Made by a program: the position numbers and the translations under genes. Below the pieces are notes generated by a model. That model made no database searches. It was not told where the DNA came from and saw only the letters and a list, made by a program, of their open reading frames with translations. A stretch of 64,000 nucleotides of DNA, taken from NCBI GenBank assembly GCA_035716025.1, contig DASTKH010000018.1, positions 1 through 64,000 on the forward strand. Direction: 5' to 3'. This document shows, piece after piece, positions 1 to 8,499 of the stretch (position 1 is the first letter of the stretch; every line of letters starts with the position of its first letter). This DNA comes from JADGHE01 sp035716025 (lineage in GTDB: Bacteria > Pseudomonadota > Alphaproteobacteria > Rhizobiales > Xanthobacteraceae).

Positions 1-602
1 TCCGGTTCTGCAAAGCCGACCCCCAGCGCCCGGGCAACGGCGGCCCGGCGCGGCTCGATATCGACCAGTGTGACCGCGGCACCCGGCAGCCGTCCGCACA
101 GCCACGCGACGAGACACCCGACGACGCCCCCACCCACGACCGCGATCCGGTCCGCGGGGCCCGGGGCCGCATCCCAAAGGGCGTTGAGGGCGGTTTCCGC
201 GTTGGCGGCCAGTACGGCCCGCAGCGGCGGCACGTCCGCAGGGATCGGGGCGACCGCGGCGGCCGGAAGCACGAAGACGCTCTGATGCGGATGCAGCGCG
301 AAAACCAGCCGACCCTGAAACTCCGCAGACCCCTCTTCGACCCGCCCGACCGTCGCGTATCCGTATTTCACCGGGAAGGGAAAGGTGCCGCCCATGGCCG
401 GACAGCGCATGCGTTCATGTTCGCTGGGCGGCACCCGGCCGGACAACACGAGCCTTTCGGTTCCGCGGCTCAGTCCCCCGAACAAAGCCCGGACGCGTAC
501 CTCGCCGGTCGCCGGAGCAGCCGCCCGCTCCCGCCGGATTTCGGCCTGTCCCGGCGCGATGTACCAAAGCGCTTCGGCCTCAAGACATCCCTGTTCGGAC
601 AC
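1..602 (-). CDS. Zinc-type alcohol dehydrogenase-like oxidoreductase, C-terminus cut by window start
   Basis: Medium-chain dehydrogenase/reductase family protein of which the first 200 residues are visible; the rest lies before base 1. The N-terminal GroES-like domain is followed by a Rossmann glycine motif (VVGGGVVG) near residue 170 and an acidic residue at the next strand end (VDIEP), as expected for NAD(P) binding. I chose the GTG at 600-602 because GGAGG sits at 607-611, a good ribosome-binding distance, and no ATG is better placed. The usual N-terminal catalytic-zinc Cys is not obvious, so the substrate and zinc dependence are unknown. It diverges from mdoH across about 78 bases. Confidence 0.75.
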   Translation of the reverse strand, partial: MSEQGCLEAEALWYIAPGQAEIRRERAAAPATGEVRVRALFGGLSRGTERLVLSGRVPPSEHERMRCPAMGGTFPFPVKYGYATVGRVEEGSAEFQGRLVFALHPHQSVFVLPAAAVAPIPADVPPLRAVLAANAETALNALWDAAPGPADRIAVVGGGVVGCLVAWLCGRLPGAAVTLVDIEPRRAAVARALGVGFAEP

Positions 603-680
603 AAATCCTCCCCCGATTGGACTTTTTCGCCCGCCAGTTTGTATAACCTAGAGCGCCACAAGCTTTTCTGCGTTTTTTCC

Positions 681-2513
681 ATGACCAGTGCCGTCGAGGG
701 GTTGCGGTCCGCGCCGGGGGCCTCCGTGGATCGGCGGGGACCCCTGCGCCGCCGTCTGCTGTTCGCCACCTTGGTGGTTGCGACAATGGGCGGCCTGCTC
801 TGCCTTCTTGCGAGCGCCCTCACCGCGGGCGGTTTCGAGGCTCTCGACGCCGTGCTGCTCGTCCTTTTCGCCGTCACGCTTCCCTGGACGGTGATCGGCT
901 TCTGGAATGCGACCATCGGCCTCTTTTTGATGCGCTTCTCGGAGGATCCGGTGTCCGAGGTCACTCCGGCAGTCAAGCGCCTGCGGGGAGACGAGCCCAT
1001 CACCGCCTCCGTCGCCATCCTGGCCTGCATCCGCAACGAAATGCCGGCGCGCGTCGTCCGCAACCTCGCGCCGATGCTCGAAGGTCTTGCCGCAGCCGGC
1101 GTCGGCGAACGGTTTCATCTCTATGTCCTGAGCGACACGAACGACGCGGCCATCGCGGCGGCCGAGGAACTGACGTTCGGCGAACTTGCCGGCCACTGGC
1201 AGGGCCGGATCGCCGTGACCTATCGGCGGCGGGCCGACAATGCCGGCTACAAAGCGGGCAATCTCAGGGACTTTTGCGAGCGTTGGGGAGACCGGCACGA
1301 GCTCGCGGTGACGCTCGACGCCGACAGTTTCATTCCCGCAGAGGCCGTTCTGCGCATGGTTCGCATCATGCAAGCCGCGCCGGAGATCGGAATTCTTCAG
1401 GGCCTCGTCGTCGGCATGCCGTCGACGAGCGCCTTTGCCCGCATCTTCCAATTCGGAATGCGCCTCGGCATGCGCTCCTACACCCTCGGCAGTGCCTGGT
1501 GGCAGGCCGATTGCGGACCGCATTGGGGGCACAATTCGGTGCTCCGCCTCAAGCCCTTCCGCGACCATTGCCACATCCCGCCCCTACCCGGAGGGGGTCC
1601 CCTCGCCGGCCATGTCCTGAGCCATGACCAGATCGAAGCCGTGCTGATGCGTCGCGCCGGTTACGAGGTCCGGGTGTTGCCCGAGGACAATCTGGGCTTC
1701 GAGGAGAACCCGCCGACGCTCATCGAATTCATCCGCCGCGATTTGCGCTGGTGCCAGGGCAACATGCAATATTGGCGCTTCCTGTTCTGGCCGGGACTCA
1801 AGCCCGTCAGCCGCTACCAGCTCGCCTTCGCACTGCTCATGTTCATCGGCTCGCCGGCCTGGATCGCCCTGCTTGTCGCGGGCTCGCTCGGCGTGGCGCG
1901 CGCGCCGCGCCCCGATGCCTTCATGCATGCCGGGCCGGGCTTCGCCTTGCTCGCAGTCATTCTCGCCATGTGGTTCGCGCCGAAGATCGCAACCTCGATC
2001 GACGTGCTGACGCGCCCGGCGCTTCGCGCGGCTTTCGGCGGCGGATGGCGCTTTCTCGCCAATGTCGCGATCGAGACCGTGTTCTTTATCCTTTTGTCCC
2101 CGATCATGTGGTTCGGCCACACGCTGTTTCTCGGCGGTCTCGCATTCGGCAAGACCATCGGATGGACTACGCAGATGCGCGACAACCACGCCGTGCCCTT
2201 CTCGCTCGCCTTCCGGCGACTGTGGCCGCAGACGCTGCTGGGCTGGTCGGTCATCGGGCTTCTCGTCGCCACCGCGCCGAGCGCGATTGCTTATGCGCTG
2301 CTGATCGCGGCCGGCCTTGCGCTTGCCGCGCCCTTCGCGACCGTCACCGCCGACCCTGCCGTGGGGCTTTGTCTCACGCGCGCCGGCATCGGCCGGCTGC
2401 CCGAAGAGACTGCGAACGGCCCCCTCGCGGCGCTCGACCTTCCCGCGCTCAAGCCGCTGTCGGCCGTGCCGGCGGCGGCCGCCGCAGAGGCCCCGCCGTG
2501 CTCGCAGGCCTGA
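681..2513 (+). CDS. mdoH: Glucans biosynthesis glucosyltransferase H (OpgH/MdoH), short form
   Basis: Inner-membrane family 2 glycosyltransferase that polymerises glucose from UDP-glucose into the backbone of osmoregulated periplasmic glucans. The 610-residue protein has two N-terminal membrane segments, a cytoplasmic GT2 domain starting near residue 105, the metal-binding DAD pair at residues 213-215 (LDADSF), the RRDLRW...QGN acceptor-site motif near 353-360, and several C-terminal membrane segments. It is clearly shorter than the roughly 850-residue enterobacterial enzyme, mostly at the N-terminus. The frame is open upstream to 285, but that part does not look like protein of this family and the ATG at 681 starts just before the first membrane helix. 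No mdoG partner is visible. The stop overlaps the next gene by 16 bases. Confidence 0.88.
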   Translation: MTSAVEGLRSAPGASVDRRGPLRRRLLFATLVVATMGGLLCLLASALTAGGFEALDAVLLVLFAVTLPWTVIGFWNATIGLFLMRFSEDPVSEVTPAVKRLRGDEPITASVAILACIRNEMPARVVRNLAPMLEGLAAAGVGERFHLYVLSDTNDAAIAAAEELTFGELAGHWQGRIAVTYRRRADNAGYKAGNLRDFCERWGDRHELAVTLDADSFIPAEAVLRMVRIMQAAPEIGILQGLVVGMPSTSAFARIFQFGMRLGMRSYTLGSAWWQADCGPHWGHNSVLRLKPFRDHCHIPPLPGGGPLAGHVLSHDQIEAVLMRRAGYEVRVLPEDNLGFEENPPTLIEFIRRDLRWCQGNMQYWRFLFWPGLKPVSRYQLAFALLMFIGSPAWIALLVAGSLGVARAPRPDAFMHAGPGFALLAVILAMWFAPKIATSIDVLTRPALRAAFGGGWRFLANVAIETVFFILLSPIMWFGHTLFLGGLAFGKTIGWTTQMRDNHAVPFSLAFRRLWPQTLLGWSVIGLLVATAPSAIAYALLIAAGLALAAPFATVTADPAVGLCLTRAGIGRLPEETANGPLAALDLPALKPLSAVPAAAAAEAPPCSQA

Positions 2514-3244
2514 GCGCGGCACGGGGCGTCGGCCGCTCGCTGCGCCTTTATTATGGCGACCCTGCGCGGCGCGAGGCCATGGTCCGCTTTTACGGCCGGT
2601 TCGTCCCCGCGGACGCGCTCGTGTTCGACATCGGCGCGCATGTCGGCGACCGCGTCGCCGCCTTTCGCTCGCTCGGCGCGCGGGTGGTTGCGGTCGAGCC
2701 GCAGCCGGCGCTCGTCCGCGTGCTGCGGCGTCTCTACGGACGCGACAGGGCGGTGACGATCGAACCCTGCGCCGTCGGCCGTACCGACGGCCGGGTGACG
2801 CTCCGGCTCAACCTCGCCAATCCCACCGTTTCGACCGCCTCGGAGGATTTCATTGCCGCCGCGCGCGGGGCGCCCGGCTGGGAAGATCAAGAATGGGGCG
2901 CATGTATCGACGTGCCGATGCTCACGCTCGATGCGCTCGTCGCGCGCCACGGCGTGCCCGACTTCATGAAGATCGACGTCGAAGGCTTCGAGGCCGAAGC
3001 CCTGCACGGCCTGACGCGACCACCGCCGATCCTTTCCTTTGAGTTCACGACCATCCAGCGCGGCGTCGCCCTTACGGCACTCGAACGCTGCGCCGCCCTC
3101 GGCTATCGCGGCTTCGACGCGGCGATCGGCGAGTCGCTGACGCTCGAACACGGGCGCTGGATCGCCGCGGAGGCCATGGCGCACTGGCTCGACGCTCTGC
3201 CGCAATCCGCCAATTCGGGGGACGTCTATGCGACGCTGGCGTAA
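2498..3244 (+). CDS. FkbM-family SAM-dependent methyltransferase
   Basis: Predicted S-adenosylmethionine-dependent O-methyltransferase of 248 residues. The SAM-binding motif I (VFDIGAHVGD) lies near residues 43-52, followed by VVAVEPQP (acidic end of strand 2), and the family's C-terminal signature FMKIDVEGFEAE is near 155-166. FkbM enzymes generally methylate hydroxyl groups on sugars or polyketides; the substrate here cannot be read from the sequence. Start is the GTG at 2498 inside the end of mdoH, which gives the best-fitting N-terminus and implies translational coupling. It overlaps the following gene by 17 bases. The context suggests the acceptor could be the glucan made by OpgH, which is inference. 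Confidence 0.82.
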   Translation: MLAGLSAARGVGRSLRLYYGDPARREAMVRFYGRFVPADALVFDIGAHVGDRVAAFRSLGARVVAVEPQPALVRVLRRLYGRDRAVTIEPCAVGRTDGRVTLRLNLANPTVSTASEDFIAAARGAPGWEDQEWGACIDVPMLTLDALVARHGVPDFMKIDVEGFEAEALHGLTRPPPILSFEFTTIQRGVALTALERCAALGYRGFDAAIGESLTLEHGRWIAAEAMAHWLDALPQSANSGDVYATLA

Positions 3245-4190
3245 GCCATGGGTCCTCCTCGCCCTCGTCGGCGCGGCCGCCGCACTCACGGCACCCGCCG
3301 GCGCGCAGGACCTCGCGGTCGAGGCGGTGAATGCCAGCGTGCCGACCCTGTGCGCGGAAACCGACAACGTCTCGGTCAATTTCTCGTCCGCCGCCGTCCG
3401 CCGTTTCCGCGTCGCGGCGGTGCATCCCGCCTATGTCGGCACCATCGTCGCCGACCGCGCGAGCCCCGACTTTCGCAACTGTGACATGTCGGGCGACCCG
3501 GCCCATAGGGCCGAACCGAGGCGCGTTACGCTCTACGAGGACGAAACCTGGCAGCTCGTCGGCCATGTCTTTCCGCAGTTCTGGCGGCCCGCGACGGTGC
3601 CGGTGCATGTGGGCGAACGCACCACCGAGGGCCTGCATCTGCTGCAACTGTGGACACGTTTCCAGGAGCGCGCCGAGGAGGTGCTCGTCCTCTATCCGGC
3701 CGACGGCTATTGGCGGGCGCGCCCGCTGCCGCCAGCGCATCTGCGCTGGAGCGCCTACGGCTCGTCCTTTCTGATCGGCCCCGTCGAAACAAGCGGCCGG
3801 CCGGTCGTGAACCTTCGCGAGGTTGCCTTCGATCCGCAGACGCGAAGCTTTCGCCTCTCCTTCTCGCGCGGCGGAAACGCGACCGTGCGGCTCGCCGTGC
3901 TCGACCAGGAGCGGATCGCGCTCGACGTCAGCCTCGCGGGCCTGCCGGGGTCGCTGCCTTTTGCGGCGCTGCGCTCGATGTACGTCACCGACACGAACGC
4001 CGACGTGGCGCAGGTCGCCTGGCGCACCGCGCAGGGCAAGGCCTGGCAGCAAGCGCCGATCATGATCTTCGACCGCAGTGCCGCGGTCGAATTTTGGGCC
4101 GGGCGCGCCGTGCCGTCCCGTCACAATCTGAGTGCGCCGGACATGATCTTCGGTCCCTTCGGGGCCGACGAGAGCGGCGCGCGGCCGTGA
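3228..4190 (+). CDS. Secreted protein of unknown function, third gene of the mdoH unit
   Basis: I do not recognise this family. The 320-residue protein starts with a clear Sec signal peptide: RRWRK, then a hydrophobic stretch, then APAGAQ with probable cleavage after AGA or AQD near residue 26. The mature part is mixed and beta-rich looking with many aromatic residues and only two cysteines early on (LCAE and RNCD), which could form a disulfide. No catalytic motif is visible. The ATG at 3228 is preceded by GGGGGAC at a good distance and overlaps the FkbM gene end, so the two are probably translated together. It faces the YfhO-like gene with only four bases between the stops. Confidence 0.75.
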   Translation: MRRWRKPWVLLALVGAAAALTAPAGAQDLAVEAVNASVPTLCAETDNVSVNFSSAAVRRFRVAAVHPAYVGTIVADRASPDFRNCDMSGDPAHRAEPRRVTLYEDETWQLVGHVFPQFWRPATVPVHVGERTTEGLHLLQLWTRFQERAEEVLVLYPADGYWRARPLPPAHLRWSAYGSSFLIGPVETSGRPVVNLREVAFDPQTRSFRLSFSRGGNATVRLAVLDQERIALDVSLAGLPGSLPFAALRSMYVTDTNADVAQVAWRTAQGKAWQQAPIMIFDRSAAVEFWAGRAVPSRHNLSAPDMIFGPFGADESGARP

Positions 4191-4194
4191 CGCC

Positions 4195-6627
4195 TCACCA
4201 CGCCGACGCGATTTCCTCCCAGGCCCCGCGAAACGGCCGGAACATGAAACGGACGCGATGGCGGCCAGGCGGCAGCGGAACGGCTCTGAACAACACGTCC
4301 GCCTTGAGGATCTCCGTCGGCGCCCCGTCGATCGTCGCCCGCCACCACGGGTGCCAGACATCGGTGAGCAGCAGGAAAGCGGGCGCCGCGGTCTCGGTTT
4401 CCACGACCACCTCCGTATTGGCATAGCGCAGAAGGCGGGCCGTACCGCGCCCGCCCGGCGAACCCGGCACGGCGCGCGCGGGGACACGATCGAGCAGCAC
4501 GGTTTGGCGCGGATCGACATCCTCCGGCCAGCCTGTCTGCAGCAGACGATCGAAGTCCGCCACGCGGAATTCCGGCACGACCATTACGCGCGGCAGCGCG
4601 CGGGGATTTTCATAGACATAGGCTTCCGCGGTCTGCGCCAAGAGGCGGAGGTCGCCAGGCCGGAGATTTGGATCGATCTGCTCGATCGGAACGCCGGTTG
4701 CAATCAGCCGCACCCCCAGAAGGTCCGCGAACGGGGACCGGTAGGACGGAAACAGCGCCGAGAAGCGGCGCTGATCCGGGGTTGCCACCGTGTCGCAGGC
4801 GCAGGTCGCGCGCATGAAATCCTGAAGCCGCAGCGGATTGTGGCCGAGCACATGATCGAATCCGTGCACGAGGCTGAGATTGGGCCAGTGATAGCCGATG
4901 CCGATGAGCTCCACCCGGTCCCTCCGGTCCGGCGCGGCCCGCTCGATAAGCGTCTGTTTGATGAGAGCGACCGTGGGATTGCGGGTTTCCGGCCGCAGCG
5001 CGTCGTAGGCGCCCGGCGGCAGCGCCGTCGACTCATTCGGCCCGTTGTTCCACGCGAGATCGGCGGCCACGACGGCGGCCAACAACGCGGCCGCGGCGAC
5101 ACCGCTTGCGCGCGCAATCCGCCGCGCCGCGGCGAGAGCCGCGATCGTCAGCGCGCCGAAGGCGATCCCCGTCGCCACCGGTGCGGCCGCGGCCCTCACG
5201 CTGCCAACAGCACCGGCAAGCGCAAAGGCGGCGGCCACGGGCGCGAGGGCGATCCCAAGTTCGGCAAGGCGCAGCCGGCGCGTGGCGGGAGGAATCGTGC
5301 CCGTGAGCCACCGGTGGACCAGATAGCCGGTCGCGATTGCGAGCAGGACGCCGAGAATGAAGGTGGCATCGGCCGGCCGCCGGAACAGGCCCACGCCCGG
5401 CACCGCCTCATACATCAGCCGGAACGCGGGCATATAGCGGCCGAGGGCATAGAGCCCGGCCACGACGATCGCGATCGTGAAGAACCGCACCTCGCGGTTC
5501 CAGAGCGCCCCGCGCAGCAGCCCGAGGCCGACGAGCGCGATTGGTGCGATGGCCCCCGCATAGATCTGGCCGACATTCTGCGCCGTGAACAAGTCCGGAT
5601 CGCCGAAGACTCGTTTCCAGGGAAAGCTGGGCGGCCCCCAGAAATCCGCGCCCGGCACCGAGGCGCCATAAACATTCCCGAAGACCAGCACCAGCAAATT
5701 GGCCGGGTGCAGAGAGCCGCGCACGGCTTCCGAATAGGCAATCTCCGGGCGATTCGAGTGGAGCGCGAGCAGCGCCGTCAGCGCGAGCGGCACCGCGGAT
5801 AGGAGGATCGCAACGCCTGCCGCGCAGGCGAGCGGCAACAGCGTTTCCCTCATGCGCTGCAGTGGCCGAGCGGCCAACAGCCAATGCGAGAGAGCAAAAC
5901 CCGCGAGCCCGTAGAGGCCGAGCATCGCAACCTGGTCGCGCTCGTTGGCCAAGAGACCGAACATCAGACCCGCCACGAGACCGGTCCGCCAAGAGGTTCT
6001 CTCAAGAGTGCGCGCAATGAGCCACAGGGCAATCGCGAAATAGGCGATACTCATCACCTGGCCGGTGTGCTGGATACGCGACGCCGCCGATCCGCCGAAT
6101 GCGAACAGCAACGCCGCGACGAGAGCACCGCCGATGTGCCAGCCGCGGTCGCGAAAGTAGGCGAGGATCGCGAGGCCACCGAGGAACAGATACGCGAAGG
6201 TCACCGCGTCGTCGGCGCGCAGTCCCGGATCCGGCGAGGCGGCGGCAAGCAGAAGGTGCAGCGGCGAGAAAATCAGCGACTGCGGATCCGCGATCTGCGG
6301 CCAGCCCGCGAAGACGTAAGGGGTCCAGAACGGCGCCTCCCCTGCGGCCAGGGAATGTGCCAGGAACTGCAGTTGTGGATGAAACTGCGCCTTCGCATCC
6401 CAGGGGATGGTGACCCGTCCCGAGAGCCACGGCGAGGCAAGAACGAGGGTCGCGAGGGCAAACAACAGGAGCGCGGCCCAGAACGGGAACCCGCGGCGCG
6501 ACGCATCGCTGCGGGATTTCAACCCTGTTTGCACGGCCGGCGCGGCCATTTCTTCGGCGGTCCGGCTCTCGCCGTTTCCGGCCTGTGCGGGACTCCCCCG
6601 GCCGGACAGCGGAAGCGAAGGCGGCAT
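4195..6627 (-). CDS. YfhO-like polytopic membrane protein
   Basis: Large integral membrane protein of 810 residues resembling the YfhO/DUF2079-like group of GT-C-fold transferases. After a short basic N-terminus comes the first membrane segment (FWAALLLFALATLVLAS), then a large first periplasmic loop containing WDAKAQFHPQ and APFWTPY, a layout typical of GT-C enzymes with acidic residues in loop 1. About ten to twelve further hydrophobic segments run to near residue 490, followed by a soluble C-terminal domain ending in a beta-rich PWWRATIDG section, which is characteristic of YfhO relatives. Gram-positive members glycosylate cell-wall polymers; the substrate here is unknown. It starts 15 bases after the M20 hydrolase and is probably cotranscribed. 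An alternative start at MAAPAV is possible. Confidence 0.72.
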   Translation of the reverse strand: MPPSLPLSGRGSPAQAGNGESRTAEEMAAPAVQTGLKSRSDASRRGFPFWAALLLFALATLVLASPWLSGRVTIPWDAKAQFHPQLQFLAHSLAAGEAPFWTPYVFAGWPQIADPQSLIFSPLHLLLAAASPDPGLRADDAVTFAYLFLGGLAILAYFRDRGWHIGGALVAALLFAFGGSAASRIQHTGQVMSIAYFAIALWLIARTLERTSWRTGLVAGLMFGLLANERDQVAMLGLYGLAGFALSHWLLAARPLQRMRETLLPLACAAGVAILLSAVPLALTALLALHSNRPEIAYSEAVRGSLHPANLLVLVFGNVYGASVPGADFWGPPSFPWKRVFGDPDLFTAQNVGQIYAGAIAPIALVGLGLLRGALWNREVRFFTIAIVVAGLYALGRYMPAFRLMYEAVPGVGLFRRPADATFILGVLLAIATGYLVHRWLTGTIPPATRRLRLAELGIALAPVAAAFALAGAVGSVRAAAAPVATGIAFGALTIAALAAARRIARASGVAAAALLAAVVAADLAWNNGPNESTALPPGAYDALRPETRNPTVALIKQTLIERAAPDRRDRVELIGIGYHWPNLSLVHGFDHVLGHNPLRLQDFMRATCACDTVATPDQRRFSALFPSYRSPFADLLGVRLIATGVPIEQIDPNLRPGDLRLLAQTAEAYVYENPRALPRVMVVPEFRVADFDRLLQTGWPEDVDPRQTVLLDRVPARAVPGSPGGRGTARLLRYANTEVVVETETAAPAFLLLTDVWHPWWRATIDGAPTEILKADVLFRAVPLPPGRHRVRFMFRPFRGAWEEIASAW

Positions 6628-6642
6628 GAAGCGCCCCGGCCC

Positions 6643-7809
6643 CTAAGCCGGCAGCGCCGTCTCGACCAGCCGAATCCAATAGGAGGTGCCGAACGGAATG
6701 GCCGCGTCGTTGAAATCGTAGGCCGGGTGGTGCAGGCCGGCGGTATCGCCGTTGCCGACGAAGACAAAGGCGCCGGGCCGCGCCTCGAGCATGAAGGAAA
6801 AATCCTCCGCTCCCATCACCGGATCGGCATTGGCATCGACATTCTCCTTGCCGGCAATTTCGGATGCGACCGCAACGGCGAACGCCGTCTGCGCCGGATG
6901 GTTCCGGGTGACAGGATAGTCGCGCCGATAGGTGAGCTTGGCGCTCGCCCCGTGCATGCGCGCCGTACCCTCGACGACTTCGCGCAGCCGCTGCTCCACG
7001 AGATCGCGGATCTCACCGCTAAGACTGCGGGCCGTGCCGCGCAGATGCGCGGTTTGCGGGATAATATTGTCCGCCGTGCCTGCCTGGAACTGGGTGATCG
7101 AGATCACGGCGGAGCCGAGCGGATCGACATTGCGCGAAACGATCGACTGGATCTGATTGACGATCTGCGCGCCGACAAGGAGGGTGTCGATGCCCTCGTG
7201 GGGCTTGGCCGCGTGCGCGCCGCGCCCTTCGATCTCGATCGAAATGCGGTCGGCTGCGGCCATGAGCGGCCCCGTGCGCGTCGCGAAACGGCCCACCGGG
7301 AGCCCGGGGTAATTGTGCATGCCGTAGACCTCGGCGACGCCGAACCGCTCCATCAGCCCGTCCTTGACCATTTCCCGTCCGCCGCCGCCGCCCTCTTCCG
7401 CGGGCTGAAAAATGAGCACGGCGACACCCGCGAAGTTGCGGGTCTCGGCGAGGTATTTTGCCGCGCCGAGCAGCATGGCGGTGTGACCGTCGTGGCCGCA
7501 TGCATGCATCTTGCCGGGAACGGTCGACTGGTACGGCAGTCCGGTCTGCTCGACGATCGGCAGCGCGTCCATGTCGGCCCGCAGCCCGATCACTTTCGAG
7601 GAGGCGCCTTTGCGTCCCCTGATTACGCCGACCACGCCGGTCCGGCCGATGCCTGTGACGACCTCATCGCATCCGAAGGCCTTGAGTTTTTCCGCCACGC
7701 TCGCCGCCGTGCGATGCACGTCGAACAAAACCTCGGGATGGGCGTGAAGATCTCGCCTCCAGGCCGTGATCTCTTCCTGCATCTCGGCGACACGGTTGAC
7801 GATCGGCAT
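6643..7809 (-). CDS. M20-family amidohydrolase (hippurate / N-acyl amino acid hydrolase type)
   Basis: Cytosolic metallopeptidase-like hydrolase of 388 residues that cleaves amide bonds of N-acyl or conjugated amino acids. The metal-binding set of the family is visible: HACGHDGH, PAEEGGGG, MHNYPG and a late GLHHPAYDFND. The dimerisation domain insertion typical of M20D members lies in the middle (IEIEGRGAHAAKPHEG). I chose the ATG at 7807-7809 because the reading frame upstream becomes non-conserved and Arg/Ser rich, and GAGGAG precedes the ATG. The precise substrate (hippurate, IAA conjugates, other acyl amino acids) cannot be told. Upstream gene of a probable two-gene unit with the YfhO-like gene. 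Confidence 0.88.
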   Translation of the reverse strand: MPIVNRVAEMQEEITAWRRDLHAHPEVLFDVHRTAASVAEKLKAFGCDEVVTGIGRTGVVGVIRGRKGASSKVIGLRADMDALPIVEQTGLPYQSTVPGKMHACGHDGHTAMLLGAAKYLAETRNFAGVAVLIFQPAEEGGGGGREMVKDGLMERFGVAEVYGMHNYPGLPVGRFATRTGPLMAAADRISIEIEGRGAHAAKPHEGIDTLLVGAQIVNQIQSIVSRNVDPLGSAVISITQFQAGTADNIIPQTAHLRGTARSLSGEIRDLVEQRLREVVEGTARMHGASAKLTYRRDYPVTRNHPAQTAFAVAVASEIAGKENVDANADPVMGAEDFSFMLEARPGAFVFVGNGDTAGLHHPAYDFNDAAIPFGTSYWIRLVETALPA

Positions 7810-8120
7810 CCCTTTTCTCCTCGCGCGGCGGCCGACCGATGAAAGGAGGCGGACGGCGGAAAAGCAAGGGCAAAGGGCGGACCGTGCGCGACCGGCGTGG
7901 AAAGGACCGAAGGAGCAAGTCCGCCACGGGCCCAGCCTTGCCTCTTGCGGCACGCCGCGACCCGGGCGTCGGCGCGCCGGCGGATGCTGCCGCGTCCCCG
8001 AGAGAGACCGACCACCTATTGACCGCATGCAAGGCGACACCTACACAGACCGGGCCTGAGCACCCGCCGCGATCGCGTTTTCGCTGCTGGATTTTCGGCC
8101 AATGTCCGGCCCCGCGGGGA
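7810..8120. other. Intergenic region between M20 hydrolase and tRNA-Lys
   Basis: Divergent upstream region of 311 bases. I see no credible gene; open frames here continue into the tRNA and are spurious. It must hold the hydrolase promoter on the minus strand and the tRNA promoter on the plus strand. Confidence 0.6.
8019..8047 (+). promoter_or_regulatory. Possible promoter of tRNA-Lys
   Basis: TTGACC at 8019-8024 is followed after exactly 17 bases by TACACA at 8042-8047. The -35 matches the consensus in five of six positions, the -10 only in three. It lies about 75 bases before the tRNA. Weak but the only candidate seen. Confidence 0.3.
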
Positions 8121-8196
8121 GAGCCCGTAGCTCAGTTGGTAGAGCACTTGACTTTTAATCAAGTGGTCCTGGGTTCGAATCCCAGCGGGCTCACCA
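8121..8196 (+). tRNA. tRNA-Lys (anticodon TTT)
   Basis: Complete 76-base cloverleaf. The acceptor stem GAGCCCG at 8121-8127 pairs with CGGGCTC at 8186-8192, followed by discriminator A and an encoded CCA (8194-8196). The anticodon stem CTTGA/TCAAG encloses loop CTTTTAA with anticodon TTT at 8154-8156. The T-arm contains GGTTCGAATCC. It decodes AAA and AAG lysine codons. No clear terminator follows. Confidence 0.98.
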
Positions 8197-8499
8197 ATAA
8201 TGTGCCGCGGGATCAGGCTTCTGCGCCGAAAATCTCGACGGGAATTGCTTGAGACTTGCTCCGCCGCCCCCTTGAGTACCGCGCCTCTGCCACGGCGACG
8301 GCATGTTTCGGCCTGACCCCCGGAACGGCGCTCGACCCGCGCGGCCGGCATGCCGCGACGGTCCGAGCAAGGGCCGGCGCAAGGAAGGAGCCCGCAATCG
8401 ACCGCCCACGAGGAGGCGCAGGCGTCCGGATGGGAACCGATTCGGGCCTTGTGGCGTTGGGGCTGGTTGTGCGGATTTTGCCGTTGTTGAGGGGACGGC
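8197..8499. other. Intergenic region between tRNA-Lys and hybrid kinase
   Basis: About 300 bases with no credible gene on either strand and no recognisable promoter or strong hairpin. Apparent minus-strand reading frames here are the antisense of the tRNA and should not be annotated. Confidence 0.5.

Noticed and set aside
617..647. TTGGAC and TATAAC upstream of mdoH as a promoter
   Set aside because: The spacer is 19 bases and the -35 match is poor, so it cannot be supported over other possibilities.
285..680. N-terminal extension of the mdoH frame
   Set aside because: It overlaps the divergent dehydrogenase gene and its composition does not look like protein. The family-like sequence begins after the ATG at 681.
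8016..8351. Minus-strand reading frame containing a segment like EPAGIRTQDHLIKSQVLYQL
   Set aside because: It is the antisense translation of tRNA-Lys. This false protein appears in many genomes and is not a gene.
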